A stretch of DNA of 56,640 nucleotides, from the IMG/VR virus record IMGVR_UViG_3300020056_001798, positions 1 to 56,640 of that record. One strand, written 5' to 3'. Made by a program: the position numbers and the translations under genes. Source of the stretch: a virus. Every line of letters starts with the position of its first letter. Position 1 is the first letter of the stretch. Positions 14,799 through 23,711 of the stretch are shown here, piece after piece. The notes under the pieces are model-generated. The model had not been told where the DNA came from. It saw nothing but the letters and a program-made list of their open reading frames with translations, and ran no database searches.

Positions 14799-17038
14799 TA
14801 TTTGCATTACTTACAATGCTGACAGCACTATCTATTAGTGCTGTGGCAATATATTATTCTGTAGCAGGCCTTGTGGCTATTTTTGCTGCGGCTGCTATAC
14901 CTATTATTATTATGGGCAGTGTGTTAGAAGTTGGTAAACTTGTAACTGCTGTATGGCTACACAGATATTGGCAGCAAGCAACTTGGTGGTTAAAAACTTA
15001 TCTTACAGTTGCGGTGCTTGTTTTGATGTTTATTACTTCAATGGGCATATTTGGTTTCTTATCTAAAGCACACATTGAACAAACAAGTGCAAGCCAAGAA
15101 AGTGTTGCACAAGTTGAAAGGCTTACAACAGAGATTGCACGTCAAGAAGGTATTGTTGTAAGAGCACAAGAACGTATTGAAGATCTACAATCTAACGGTG
15201 TAGGTGCAGATGCGAATATACAAGCACAAATTGATAAAGAGCAGGAACGTATAGATAAAGCATTCGAACGCATACAGCCTGCTATTGATCAACAAAATCA
15301 AATTATAGCTGATGCTCGTGAAACTGATGCGACTAGAACAAAACCTTATGAGGATCAACTATCTAATTTATCTGAAGAACTACGTAGGCTTAATGAGCAA
15401 GCAAACCAGTATGAAGACAGAATCAGTGCCTTGGTAGTAGATACTAGTGCTGTAGATCCTCTGCTTGCACAAATTGCACAGATTGAAGAAAGTATAGTCA
15501 AAGTACAAGGACAAATTGCAAGCGGCGAACGTGAACAGATTAGACAAGCACAACAAACAATAGGTTCAAACCCTGACGGATTTGTAGGTAACAACACACG
15601 CAGAGCAGTAAATGCTTGGATTGAACAACAGCGTGTTAGAATCACAGATATAAATTCTCAAATTAGTAATTTACGTAAAGAAGCGCAAGATGCCTTGGCA
15701 GACGAACGTGATAGACTAGGTATGCTTGTTTCCCGTATACGAGGTGAACAAACAGATGCTATTAAGGATAGAGAACTTGAAATTCTTGCACAAATAGACA
15801 ATGTTCGAGGAACTGAATCACCTGCAATCCAAACAGCAAGAGATGAAATACAAAGACTACGTGAAAGTGCAGAATCGCAGGTTGCACAGTCACAAGCATT
15901 AATTGAACGACTAAGAGCGCAACTAGCACAAGAAGATAAGGCAGCTGAAATAGATGCTGCAATCGAAGAACAAAACGCTAGAATAAAAAATGCTAACACA
16001 GAAATTGATACACTTACAGAAGAAAAATATGCCTTAGAAGCAGAATATAGAAAATTAGAAGCTGAAGTAGGTCCAGTAAAATATTTGGCTGAGTTTGTTT
16101 ACGGAGAGAAAGCAGACCAAGACCTACTAGAAGAAGCAGTCCGCTGGGTGATACTAGTTATCATCTTTGTTTTTGACCCATTGGCCGTGTTACTTTTGAT
16201 CGCAAGTCAATATACGTTTGAACTACATCGCAAACGTAAAGACGATCAGAAGGAGGGACATCGGCTCGACTGGGCAGAATATGAAAGACTAAGAGCGCAG
16301 AAAATCAATGACAACCCTGGTTTTGATATTGACGATCCTACGCCGCCTGCGGAAGAGGAGAAATTAAATGAAACACCTGATAGACCTAATGATGAACAAT
16401 CAGATAGGACAGAAGAAGACAGAACCGGAAGAGAAAGCAGAGGAGACTCCAACACAGAAAGTTCAGCCGCCGATGACACCGTCGAGGTTGGCAGAGATAC
16501 TACCGATGATAGAGCCACAAATGATGGAGGAGACACTTCCAACAGAGTGGACGAAGGAGAAAGAGTAGATGATACAGAACCTACTACTACAACAGATGCA
16601 GATTTGGGAGACGTGGTATCAGAAGATGATATTACCGACACAGATGTTCCAAATACAACAATGGAACAGCCTGAAGTACAGACTGATGAGGACCGTCCTG
16701 AAGGATGGACGCCAACAAGAAACAAGTTCTTCTACAAAGACGAACACGACGAAGTAGTTTCTAAAAAAATTAAACACCCTGAAGAAATTAAAAGAGAACT
16801 TGAGTACGAAGAAAAGGAAAAAGACGAACAGTTTCAAGCAAGCAAAACAGCCTGGAAGGAACAACATCCTAACGATACACTAAAAAGGTATAAAAATCTG
16901 TATGTGAAGGGTTTAATTGATTCACTTCCTTGGGAAGACACTTCGACAAGCGATAACTACAAAGAGCAAGAAGGTTATTCGCAAAATGCTGAACAATCAG
17001 AAAACACAATCTTTAATAAAATTAACAAAGAGTCTTAA
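14795..17038 (+). CDS. large membrane coiled-coil protein with acidic disordered tail
   Basis: A 747-residue protein. Three N-terminal membrane segments (about 5-22, 24-45 and 65-90) precede a long coiled coil (about 95-440, repeated Gln/Glu/Arg/Ala heptads with QEGIVVRAQERIEDLQ-type runs). A fourth membrane segment follows near 450-475 (WVILVIIFVFDPLAVLLLIA), then a highly charged low-complexity tail (~490-640, TE/DD/DR-rich) and a polar C-terminus. Comparable coil-containing membrane proteins occur in marine T4-like phages, without known function. It would span the inner membrane; scaffolding or superinfection control is speculation. Confidence 0.75.
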   Translation: MIFALLTMLTALSISAVAIYYSVAGLVAIFAAAAIPIIIMGSVLEVGKLVTAVWLHRYWQQATWWLKTYLTVAVLVLMFITSMGIFGFLSKAHIEQTSASQESVAQVERLTTEIARQEGIVVRAQERIEDLQSNGVGADANIQAQIDKEQERIDKAFERIQPAIDQQNQIIADARETDATRTKPYEDQLSNLSEELRRLNEQANQYEDRISALVVDTSAVDPLLAQIAQIEESIVKVQGQIASGEREQIRQAQQTIGSNPDGFVGNNTRRAVNAWIEQQRVRITDINSQISNLRKEAQDALADERDRLGMLVSRIRGEQTDAIKDRELEILAQIDNVRGTESPAIQTARDEIQRLRESAESQVAQSQALIERLRAQLAQEDKAAEIDAAIEEQNARIKNANTEIDTLTEEKYALEAEYRKLEAEVGPVKYLAEFVYGEKADQDLLEEAVRWVILVIIFVFDPLAVLLLIASQYTFELHRKRKDDQKEGHRLDWAEYERLRAQKINDNPGFDIDDPTPPAEEEKLNETPDRPNDEQSDRTEEDRTGRESRGDSNTESSAADDTVEVGRDTTDDRATNDGGDTSNRVDEGERVDDTEPTTTTDADLGDVVSEDDITDTDVPNTTMEQPEVQTDEDRPEGWTPTRNKFFYKDEHDEVVSKKIKHPEEIKRELEYEEKEKDEQFQASKTAWKEQHPNDTLKRYKNLYVKGLIDSLPWEDTSTSDNYKEQEGYSQNAEQSENTIFNKINKES

Positions 17039-17040
17039 TA

Positions 17041-17436
17041 TTGACTAAAGTACAACTTATCACGCCGTTTGATATTCTTAGGGATGATAATTATCAAATG
17101 CTTTTGATGTATCCTTCTGCTGATACACAAAAATCACTGCAATATGATTTTCTTGGCAAAATAGATTTTGACATCAATGTTTACATCTATGACAAGCCAG
17201 AATATAATGACAAAGAAGTTGAATGGCTACTTAATGTTTTTGGCGTATGCGATTTAGCAATTATAGACGTTGATTACGTAAGTCCTCATATAAGAGATTT
17301 GCTTGGATACTTTATTGCAAAACCTAAAACTTATTGGTTGACAAACAGCCAAGATACAGTGTATAATCATATTAGTAAAAATAGAAATTATACGCTAGAT
17401 TTCTTATCGAACCTAGGAGGTACAATTGAAACGTAA
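17041..17436 (+). CDS. soluble phage protein, unknown
   Basis: A 131-residue protein starting with TTG at 17041, two bases after the previous stop, with AAAGAG upstream. It looks like a small alpha/beta fold (VFGVCDLAIIDVDYVSPHIRDL resembles a Rossmann-like strand-helix). It overlaps the bS21 gene by 11 nt. No family recognised. Confidence 0.6.
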   Translation: MTKVQLITPFDILRDDNYQMLLMYPSADTQKSLQYDFLGKIDFDINVYIYDKPEYNDKEVEWLLNVFGVCDLAIIDVDYVSPHIRDLLGYFIAKPKTYWLTNSQDTVYNHISKNRNYTLDFLSNLGGTIET

Positions 17437-17677
17437 TAAGAATTTCAACAATCAAGATCACAATGTCAAAGGACTCAGTGTTGAAGTACGTAATGGAGAC
17501 TTTAATTTTGCATTACGTAAATTTAAAAAGAAAGTTCAAGAAGCTGGTATACTTCAAGAACTACGTGAAAGAGAATTTTATACTAAACCTAGCTTAAAAA
17601 GGAAGAAAGCAAAAGCTGCAGGCAGAGCACGTTGGTTGAAAAAACTACGTAAACAAGAACAGGAAAGAGGATACTAG
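17426..17677 (+). CDS. rpsU: ribosomal protein bS21
   Basis: An 83-residue basic protein matching bS21: VEVRNGDFNFALRKFKKKVQ, then LREREFYTKPSLKRKKAKAAGRARW, as in the family pattern REFYEKPSxxRKRK. bS21 helps base-pair mRNA leaders with 16S rRNA during initiation. The start is TTG 17426 behind a perfect AGGAGG. Phage bS21 genes are known from pelagiphages and metagenomic viruses. With IF-1 at 32713 it suggests the phage retunes translation initiation toward its own messages, which is inference. Confidence 0.92.
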   Translation: MKRNKNFNNQDHNVKGLSVEVRNGDFNFALRKFKKKVQEAGILQELREREFYTKPSLKRKKAKAAGRARWLKKLRKQEQERGY

Positions 17678-17680
17678 AAA

Positions 17681-18823
17681 ATGCGTCTCGAAGAAGATGT
17701 AAAACTAGACTATAAGGACGTTTTGATTCGTCCTAAGCGTTCAACACTTGGCAGCCGCAAAGAAGTTGATCTAGAACGTGGTTACACATTCCGTAACTAT
17801 GAACCAGACTTTCCAGATAATATAGAACATCGTCATTGGCGAGGAGTTCCTATTATGGCAAGTAATATGGACGGTGTTGGCACATTTGAAATGGCTGACA
17901 GTCTTGCTAGAGAAGGTATTTTTACTTGTCTAGTTAAAACTTATAGTGTAAACGAACTAGTAAACTTCTTTGATACTGACGACTACAATCGTACCAACTA
18001 TGTTGCTATGAGCATTGGTATTACAGACAAAGACGAAATGAAGTTCCGCGATGTATATGAACAAGCAGACAGTAATCTAAAGTATGTTTGCATTGATGTT
18101 GCTAACGGATATTCAGAACGTTTTGCTGAATTTGTGCGCAATTTTAGACAGCGTTATCCACACATTGTAATCATTGCAGGTAACGTTGTTACAGGCGAAA
18201 TGACGGAGGAACTTATTCTTGCTGGAGCAGATATTATTAAAGTTGGGATTGGCCCTGGGTCGGTCTGTACGACACGTATACAAACTGGTGTTGGTTATCC
18301 GCAACTATCCGCAGTCATTGAGTGTGCGGATGCTGCTCACGGGCTTGGCGGGCATATTATCGCTGATGGTGGTTGTACAACTCCAGGCGATGTAGCAAAA
18401 GCATTTGCAGCAGGTGCTGACTTTGTGATGCTTGGTGGTATGCTTGCCGGACACGATGAAGGTGGCGGCGAAGTAATCACTAAGACTTACGAAACTAATG
18501 AAGTGACTAAAACAGATGACGGATTCTTTGAGTCCGTTTATGAAGAAAAGAAGTTTGTGCAATTCTACGGTATGAGTAGTAAAAGCGCAAACGAAAAGCA
18601 TTTTGGCGGGTTGAAAGATTATCGCTCGTCAGAAGGCAGGACGGTTCTAGTACCTTACAAAGGATCCGTAGCAGATACTGTACAAGAGATCCTCGGGGGT
18701 GTTAGATCCACCTGCACATACGCTGGGGCAGTGCGATTGAAGCACTTGTCAAAGTGTACAACATTTGTTCGTTGTACTCAAACTCATAATGCAATTTATG
18801 AATCGAGTACGATTGGCAAATGA
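17681..18823 (+). CDS. guaC: GMP reductase (IMPDH/GuaC family)
   Basis: A 380-residue TIM-barrel enzyme. It has the active-site loop [20 protein letters not shown] with the catalytic Cys, the phosphate-binding [38 protein letters not shown], and [13 protein letters not shown] followed by [11 protein letters not shown]. These are features of GMP reductase rather than IMP dehydrogenase (no CBS domains). It converts GMP to IMP with NADPH, letting guanine nucleotides from degraded host nucleic acid be rerouted. AGGATAC precedes the start; the gene follows bS21 by 3 nt. Confidence 0.88.
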   Translation: MRLEEDVKLDYKDVLIRPKRSTLGSRKEVDLERGYTFRNYEPDFPDNIEHRHWRGVPIMASNMDGVGTFEMADSLAREGIFTCLVKTYSVNELVNFFDTDDYNRTNYVAMSIGITDKDEMKFRDVYEQADSNLKYVCIDVANGYSERFAEFVRNFRQRYPHIVIIAGNVVTGEMTEELILAGADIIKVGIGPGSVCTTRIQTGVGYPQLSAVIECADAAHGLGGHIIADGGCTTPGDVAKAFAAGADFVMLGGMLAGHDEGGGEVITKTYETNEVTKTDDGFFESVYEEKKFVQFYGMSSKSANEKHFGGLKDYRSSEGRTVLVPYKGSVADTVQEILGGVRSTCTYAGAVRLKHLSKCTTFVRCTQTHNAIYESSTIGK

Positions 18824-18829
18824 TAAATA
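18822..18829 (+). promoter_or_regulatory. T4-late-like promoter for hsp20
   Basis: GATAAATA overlapping the stop codon of guaC, 56 nt before the hsp20 start. Confidence 0.5.
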
Positions 18830-18885
18830 AACTTGGACGCCGAAAGGGTCCTTACATTAATCTTGCTTATTAAAGGAGAAACAAA

Positions 18886-19347
18886 ATGACAAGACTAACA
18901 ACTCTAGACCTACCTAACTTTCACAGAGCAACTATTGGCTTTGATAGACTATTTGATGAAATGGAAGCACGTTTTGCAAATAGCGCATCAAATGGTTACC
19001 CTCCATACAACATTGCACAAATCAACGAAGACGAGTATATGATCTCTCTTGCGGTTGCAGGCTTTGGTATGGATAACTTAGATGTAACCAAAGATGGTAA
19101 CATTTTGAGAGTAGAAGGTACATCTCCGAAAGGCGATGAAACAGTAAACTACCTACACAAAGGAATCGGCGGACGCAACTTCCGTAGAGAGTTTACACTT
19201 GCTGATCACGTAGAAGTGCATTGTGCAAATCTTGAATTAGGTATGCTAAACATCCACTTGAAGCGTGAAGTTCCAGAAGAACTACAGCCTAAGAAAATTA
19301 AGATTCAAGATAATTCTTATATCGAAGGCGAATTAGACAGCAAGTAA
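18886..19347 (+). CDS. small heat-shock protein Hsp20/IbpA type
   Basis: A 153-residue protein with an alpha-crystallin domain. The N-terminus PNFHRATIGFDRLFDEME and NGYPPYNIAQINEDEYMISLAVAGF match IbpA-type proteins. The RNFRREFTLADHVEV strand and AxLENGML-like NLELGMLNIHL follow. It holds unfolded proteins for refolding; Hsp20 genes are common in cyanophages and pelagiphages. It has a late-type promoter upstream, AAAGGAG as ribosome-binding site and a hairpin terminator behind it. Confidence 0.92.
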   Translation: MTRLTTLDLPNFHRATIGFDRLFDEMEARFANSASNGYPPYNIAQINEDEYMISLAVAGFGMDNLDVTKDGNILRVEGTSPKGDETVNYLHKGIGGRNFRREFTLADHVEVHCANLELGMLNIHLKREVPEELQPKKIKIQDNSYIEGELDSK

Positions 19348-19355
19348 TCTGTCTA

Positions 19356-19382
19356 GGGGGAGTTTTTATACTCCCCCATCTT
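19356..19382 (+). terminator. hairpin terminator between hsp20 and clpS
   Basis: 8-bp GC-rich stem GGGGGAGT (19356-19363) with ACTCCCCC (19370-19377), 6-nt loop, followed by ATCTTT. Confidence 0.75.
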
Positions 19383-19395
19383 TAAAGGAGATAAA

Positions 19396-19707
19396 ATGAA
19401 TACTAATACTACACAAGATGTCATTATTGACGAAAAAATCAAAAAAGAAATTAAAGAGCCTTCACTATATAATGTTATTATGCTCAATGACGATGCTACA
19501 CCAATGGAATGGGTAATTGGTGTTTTACAGGAAATCTTTAAGCATAGCCAATCAGGTGCAGAAAATTTATGTATGCAAATTCATAATGAAGGCTCAGCCA
19601 TCGTAGGCACGTATAAGTACGAAATAGCAGAAACTAAATCCTTAGAAGCTACTAATGCAAGTAGATCACACGGATTTCCACTTCAGGTAAGAGTAGAAGA
19701 AGAATGA
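19396..19707 (+). CDS. clpS: ClpS adaptor protein
   Basis: A 103-residue protein matching ClpS: YNVIMLNDDATPMEWVIGVLQEIF (the NDxTPMEFV motif), then MQIHNEGSAIVGTYKYEIAETK. ClpS binds ClpA and delivers N-degron substrates to ClpAP. The ~28-residue N-terminal extension is the part that inhibits or gates ClpA. The stop overlaps the heme oxygenase start by 4 nt, so it is first in a clpS-ho-nitrilase-bilin reductase operon. A phage ClpP lies at 38784. Confidence 0.92.
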   Translation: MNTNTTQDVIIDEKIKKEIKEPSLYNVIMLNDDATPMEWVIGVLQEIFKHSQSGAENLCMQIHNEGSAIVGTYKYEIAETKSLEATNASRSHGFPLQVRVEEE

Positions 19708-20234
19708 GTCTAAAAGAATTAACTTGGGAACATCATAAAAATGCAGAACGCCAAGAGTTTGTAAAAGAACTAATGAGCGGTGACATATCAAATGAAAGAT
19801 ATGCTACATTTCTTTTTAATCTGCACCCCCAGTATAATTTATTAGAAACTTTAAGTATGTTACACAATCTGTTAGACACAAGAAGAGCACCCGCAATACA
19901 CCAAGACTATCAAGAACTATGGGGCGAAACGAATCCGAATCAACCTCCGTTACTTCCGGTTGTCAAAGACTATATGGATCATCTTATGTCTATAAAAGAC
20001 GATCCAGATAAATTAATGGCCCATATTTACGTTAGGCATATGGGAGATGCAAGCGGCGGACAAATGATTTCAAAAAAAGTTCCTGGCGAAGGTCGTTTAT
20101 ATCAATTTGAAACAGATGTCGATAGTCTAAAAGAATCGATTAGATCTCGTTGCAACGATTCTATGGCAGATGAAGCAAAAATATGTTTTGATTTTGCTAC
20201 AAAATTATTTCAACAAATGATAGATGTAAAATGA
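19704..20234 (+). CDS. heme oxygenase (biliverdin-forming)
   Basis: A 176-residue heme-oxygenase-like protein. The N-terminal LTWEHHKNAERQEF contains the proximal His (His11 in the HxxAE pattern). The distal helix YVRHMGDASGGQMI matches YxRYLGDLSGGQ. It opens heme to biliverdin, CO and Fe2+. It is somewhat shorter than typical bacterial HO (about 200-240). It is coupled by ATGA overlaps to clpS before and the nitrilase after, and a bilin reductase follows 0.8 kb downstream, as in the ho-pebS and ho-pcyX pairs known from marine phages. Confidence 0.9.
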   Translation: MSLKELTWEHHKNAERQEFVKELMSGDISNERYATFLFNLHPQYNLLETLSMLHNLLDTRRAPAIHQDYQELWGETNPNQPPLLPVVKDYMDHLMSIKDDPDKLMAHIYVRHMGDASGGQMISKKVPGEGRLYQFETDVDSLKESIRSRCNDSMADEAKICFDFATKLFQQMIDVK

Positions 20235-21025
20235 GAATAGCTGGCGCACAAATTCCTGTTACAAATAATGTAAAAAAAAATGTAAGTCAAATACTAACAG
20301 CTTTAGAATGGGCATCAGACAATAAAGTAGATTTTATTTTATTTCCTGAAGGCGCCCTTAGTGGATATTTAAGACCATTTCGAGATATATTTGAAGAAGA
20401 CATTGAATTCCATCTTAGTAATGTTGTAAGAGCAGCAACATCTGCAGGTGTAAGTATAGGTTTGCCAACACTTTATATTCAACCTGTAGATTTTGGCTTA
20501 GTGAAACAAAGTCAAATAAAATATTACAATGATGCAGGACAGCCTGCAGGAACTTATAGTAAGCAAATGGTTATACCCGCAGATGAATGTTATCCAGGAC
20601 AGAGTTCTGTAATTACAAATTTTGAGGGTATAAATGCAAATGGTCGTTACGATTTTAGTGTGGGTAGTTTTGTCTGTAATGATTTATGGGGTGAACTAAA
20701 TCAAAAAGTAATTGCTAACGAAAATTTGCAATATTATGCAGACAATAATGTAGATTTTATTTGTCATAGTACAAATGGATTTAGAGCTGAAAAAGCAGGC
20801 GACGAGAAGAGCAATCAAAAAATTAAAGAATACGGGGATATACACTTATGGATGGCCGCCCGATACGGTGTACCAATTCTTACTGTTGATAATTGTAATA
20901 CAATAGATGGAAAAGTGTATACAGGAACGACAAGTAGTACCAGCGGTATAATATACAGAGGCGAATGGCTTGTCACTGCAAACGATAACGGACTTAATTA
21001 TTTTTACTACGATTTAGAGGTATAG
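20231..21025 (+). CDS. carbon-nitrogen hydrolase (nitrilase superfamily), copy 1
   Basis: A 264-residue amidohydrolase with the full nitrilase triad: Glu in FPEGALSGY, Lys in TYSKQMVIPADE, Cys in SFVCNDLWG. It is cytosolic and hydrolyses a non-peptide C-N bond; the substrate cannot be read. It sits between heme oxygenase and bilin reductase with 4-nt overlap upstream and a 1-nt gap downstream, so it belongs to the same operon. It may act on a tetrapyrrole side-chain or a nitrogen metabolite, which is speculation. A paralogue lies at 29701. Confidence 0.87.
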   Translation: MRIAGAQIPVTNNVKKNVSQILTALEWASDNKVDFILFPEGALSGYLRPFRDIFEEDIEFHLSNVVRAATSAGVSIGLPTLYIQPVDFGLVKQSQIKYYNDAGQPAGTYSKQMVIPADECYPGQSSVITNFEGINANGRYDFSVGSFVCNDLWGELNQKVIANENLQYYADNNVDFICHSTNGFRAEKAGDEKSNQKIKEYGDIHLWMAARYGVPILTVDNCNTIDGKVYTGTTSSTSGIIYRGEWLVTANDNGLNYFYYDLEV

Positions 21026-21026
21026 A

Positions 21027-21716
21027 ATGAGTGCAATATGGAATAAACTAATAGATTGTAAGGAGGAAATACTTGACATTTTTGATGAATATGCAAAAGA
21101 AATTGAAGAGCCAGGACTTTCAGAATTCAATCAACCAGATAACGGTTGGGTTAATAGGGTATGGAGTAATGATAGCGTTCGCCGTGCTCATATTGATGTT
21201 GTAGATGCTCGTGAGACTAAAGGCCTGTGGATGATGCACGTATGTTGTTTTCCTGTACTACACAACGATGCGCCTATATACGGCTTTGATGTTATTGCAG
21301 GCAAAAACAAAATGACAGGAGCCTTTCACGACTTTTCACCAAGTGCTACTTTCGACCATCCAATGATCGATGGATATAAAGAAAGTGTAGAAGACTTCAT
21401 TCCTAAGAAACAACGTGAACTACCAGAATGGGCACAAAACATTTTTACAGATAAAATGCTTGCCGCCGGCAATGTCAAAGAAGATGAAGCAGGACCTATT
21501 ATAGATATTGCTTTGTCTAATCTACGTGCTTGGTTTGAAGAAGTTCCGCAATTTAATGGTTATGGGGACAAAAATTTAGTGCAAGCTGCACAAGATTATT
21601 ATTGTCATAATCAGCAGCAAAACCCTCATACACCCGCCGTAATGAAGTCGTTGGGCTTACCTGAAGAAGATGTAGAAATATTCTGTAGAGATATGTTGTT
21701 TCCAAAGATCGCATAA
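21027..21716 (+). CDS. ferredoxin-dependent bilin reductase (PcyA/PcyX-like)
   Basis: A 229-residue protein with FDBR landmarks: MMHVCCFPVL (His of the active site), PIYGFDVIAGKNKMTGAFHDFSP (the GxDxVAG...DxSP block), and the C-terminal YCHNQQQNPHTPAVMKSLG with EIFCRDMLFPKIA (matching YCxxQxxNxxTxxVL...LFPRI). These enzymes reduce biliverdin to phycobilins with ferredoxin electrons. By my eye alignment the PcyA Glu76 position holds an Asp (HIDVV). Published phage PcyX proteins, from non-cyanophage marine viruses, make phycoerythrobilin and pair with heme oxygenase; this gene fits that type by context. Confidence 0.87.
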   Translation: MSAIWNKLIDCKEEILDIFDEYAKEIEEPGLSEFNQPDNGWVNRVWSNDSVRRAHIDVVDARETKGLWMMHVCCFPVLHNDAPIYGFDVIAGKNKMTGAFHDFSPSATFDHPMIDGYKESVEDFIPKKQRELPEWAQNIFTDKMLAAGNVKEDEAGPIIDIALSNLRAWFEEVPQFNGYGDKNLVQAAQDYYCHNQQQNPHTPAVMKSLGLPEEDVEIFCRDMLFPKIA

Positions 21717-21720
21717 ATAC
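21712..21720 (+). promoter_or_regulatory. T4-late-like promoter
   Basis: CATAAATAC at the stop codon of the bilin reductase gene, 22 nt before the 455-residue protein. Confidence 0.6.
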
Positions 21721-21742
21721 TATAAATTAGTAGGAATACAAA

Positions 21743-23110
21743 ATGCGATTTGAAGAAATAAGAGAAGCTAGTATAATTAGCCGCCCTGGAGCATATTCAT
21801 ACGGACATAAAGTAAACGTATCTGGAAGTAAAGGCGGTCAAGCATTATTAAGTATCATCCAGCAAGAAGTTCCAGATTTTCAACAATCAGAAACATTAAC
21901 CTGGGTAGAAAAAATTCAAGGACCTACAATACAAGTTGGTAGAGGATCAGGCGGCATAATGTCGTTCCAAAGGCCAAACGGACAAGGATTTACACTTACT
22001 GGATCAGTAAGTAACATCGAATCAGGATTAAATCACGCAGCAGGTGCAAAAGGTAGCACAGCAGAAAACAAAGGTGATCTTGCAGAACCCTTATTGTCAG
22101 CAGCAGTTGTTGCAAAATTAATTAAACGTGGTAAGAATTCTGTAGAAGACATAAACTTTGACGATTTAAAAACTACACTAAACAAAGCTATTGGCTCAGG
22201 TGCAGAAACATATAAAGTAACCGACCTTAATAGTAAGATTGCTGATACTATTGAATTTAAAGTTGCTATACGTGGTCCTGCAATGGAGTTTTTAAGATCA
22301 GAAAACTTTTGGCCTAAAATGGCAAACATTGCACAATCAGCAGTTCACTATGCTAATAGTGGACAAATTGACAAATACGCAGATTACTTTTATAAAAATG
22401 GTAAAGCAGACTTAATTAAAGTAGACAGCGATGGTCTTAGTGATCAAAAAGGACGTAAAACAGATATTGATGCATTTGTTCGTGGCGAGGACGGAAAGAT
22501 GCGTCCACTGAAAGGACTTGCTATCAGTCTTAAAGCAGGTAGTGATACTATTGGTCAAGTAGGTGGCGGAGCATTAAAAAATGACGGGGTTGTTGTAGCA
22601 GCACAAAAACTATTCGGGCCACTAGGTGTTGAAATACAAAGACCAGAAGGTAAAATAGAAAGTAAAACTGATTTCTGGGTTGACGCTTATGAACAAGCAC
22701 ATCGTCAACTTAAAGAAATACTAGCAGGACAAGATGCAAAAAATGAAGCAGGTGTCGTTGCAAAAATAGGTGAATACACATCTCAGGCAGCTACATCCGG
22801 TAATCCAAATGTAAGACTTATAAGTTTGAAGTCAACAGGCAAAAGTAGTGTGCATACATTTAGTCGCCTTGCTAGTAGATTAAGAGCACAAGACATTGAC
22901 CTTGATTCTAAACTTGTTATGGGTAAAGGCAAAGATGGATTTCCTAGACCTGGTATTTTTATATATGATAAAAATTCCGGAGATGTAGCACTTAAAATTA
23001 GATATAGTGTAGCAAACGCAGGCAGTACTAAAGAAAAAATATGGAACCCTGTTGAGATGGGGCCTCTTGTACAAAGACTTACTACAGTTAAGTACAAAAA
23101 AGATAACTAA
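21743..23110 (+). CDS. phage protein with PD-(D/E)XK-like core, function unknown
   Basis: A 455-residue protein. The N-terminal MRFEEIREA start is seen in several proteins of marine T4-like phages. In the middle, KTDIDAFVRGEDGKMRPLKG followed by LAISLKAGSDTIGQVGGG gives an Asp...SLK pattern like a restriction-endonuclease fold; this is suggestive only. A second protein of similar size and pattern is at 33901. It has a late promoter, so it may be packaged or act in maturation or host DNA degradation. Confidence 0.6.
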   Translation: MRFEEIREASIISRPGAYSYGHKVNVSGSKGGQALLSIIQQEVPDFQQSETLTWVEKIQGPTIQVGRGSGGIMSFQRPNGQGFTLTGSVSNIESGLNHAAGAKGSTAENKGDLAEPLLSAAVVAKLIKRGKNSVEDINFDDLKTTLNKAIGSGAETYKVTDLNSKIADTIEFKVAIRGPAMEFLRSENFWPKMANIAQSAVHYANSGQIDKYADYFYKNGKADLIKVDSDGLSDQKGRKTDIDAFVRGEDGKMRPLKGLAISLKAGSDTIGQVGGGALKNDGVVVAAQKLFGPLGVEIQRPEGKIESKTDFWVDAYEQAHRQLKEILAGQDAKNEAGVVAKIGEYTSQAATSGNPNVRLISLKSTGKSSVHTFSRLASRLRAQDIDLDSKLVMGKGKDGFPRPGIFIYDKNSGDVALKIRYSVANAGSTKEKIWNPVEMGPLVQRLTTVKYKKDN

Positions 23111-23138
23111 CATAAATATGATTATACATTGAGGGCTC
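23111..23138 (+). promoter_or_regulatory. late promoter plus TGAGGGCTC leader element, copy 1
   Basis: CATAAATA 23111-23118, then TGAGGGCTC 23130-23138 eleven nt later. The same leader element recurs at 23680-23688. Confidence 0.6.
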
Positions 23139-23170
23139 AGTGTATTACTAGTACCCACGAGGGCGTAGGT

Positions 23171-23647
23171 ATGGTAGAAATTGCAGCCGCAGTAAGTATG
23201 GCAACATCTGCTTACAATGGTATTAAACGTGCGATAGAAATGGGGCGAGAAGCCCAAGACGTTGCAAGTGCATTTGGTAAATTCTTTGATGCAAAAGAAA
23301 GTATTGCAGAAGCAAGTGTTGAACACAAAGAAGGTTCTAAAGTTAAGAGACTTTTTAGTGGCACTAGTGTAGAAGCACAAGCACTTGAAATCACAGCAGC
23401 AAAACACAAGACTATGCAGCTAGAAAAAGAACTAAGAGAATTCTTGTTGTACACAGGTCAAAGTCAATTCTACGAAGATATGATGTTAGAACGTAGACGC
23501 ATTCGCGAAGCACGAATAGCAGAGGCAAGAAGACGAGCAGCTAAACAAGCACTAATAATAGACGGAACTATTATAGGTGTTTCCTGCATAGGAACTTTTG
23601 TGTTTGTAATGTGGGTTGTAAACTTAATTGTTAGTAACGCAGCATAA
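23171..23647 (+). CDS. C-tail membrane protein, tandem paralogue 1
   Basis: A 158-residue protein. An N-terminal small-residue helix (MVEIAAAVSMATSAYNGIKR) is followed by a charged helical body with an Arg/Ala-rich stretch (RRIREARIAEARRRAAKQ) and one C-terminal membrane span (GTIIGVSCIGTFVFVMWVVNLIV). The start 23171 is favoured by GAGGG upstream and alignment to the next gene, which shares the start, the xSMATxAYNGIK block, ...EQNALEV/EAQALEI... and the C-terminal span. No family recognised. Likely a tail-anchored inner-membrane protein. Confidence 0.65.
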   Translation: MVEIAAAVSMATSAYNGIKRAIEMGREAQDVASAFGKFFDAKESIAEASVEHKEGSKVKRLFSGTSVEAQALEITAAKHKTMQLEKELREFLLYTGQSQFYEDMMLERRRIREARIAEARRRAAKQALIIDGTIIGVSCIGTFVFVMWVVNLIVSNAA

Positions 23648-23658
23648 TTAGAATTTTA

Positions 23659-23688
23659 TATAAATACTAGTGTAGAGCGTGAGGGCTC
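23659..23688 (+). promoter_or_regulatory. late promoter plus TGAGGGCTC leader element, copy 2
   Basis: Perfect TATAAATA 23659-23666 and TGAGGGCTC 23680-23688, thirteen nt apart. Confidence 0.7.
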
Positions 23689-23711
23689 TTCTATCAAAGA
23701 AAGGGCAATAT

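Noticed and set aside
16246-16725. Ser/Val-rich minus-strand frame
   Set aside because: Shadow of the acidic low-complexity tail of the plus-strand membrane protein; no start signals.
19704-21716. Taking heme oxygenase and bilin reductase as proof of a cyanophage
   Set aside because: No photosynthesis genes are seen and a pseudoazurin is present; phage PcyX-type reductases are known from probable alphaproteobacterial phages.
22033-22329. Minus-strand frames inside the 455-residue gene region
   Set aside because: No ribosome-binding site and the plus-strand frame is clearly coding with a late promoter.
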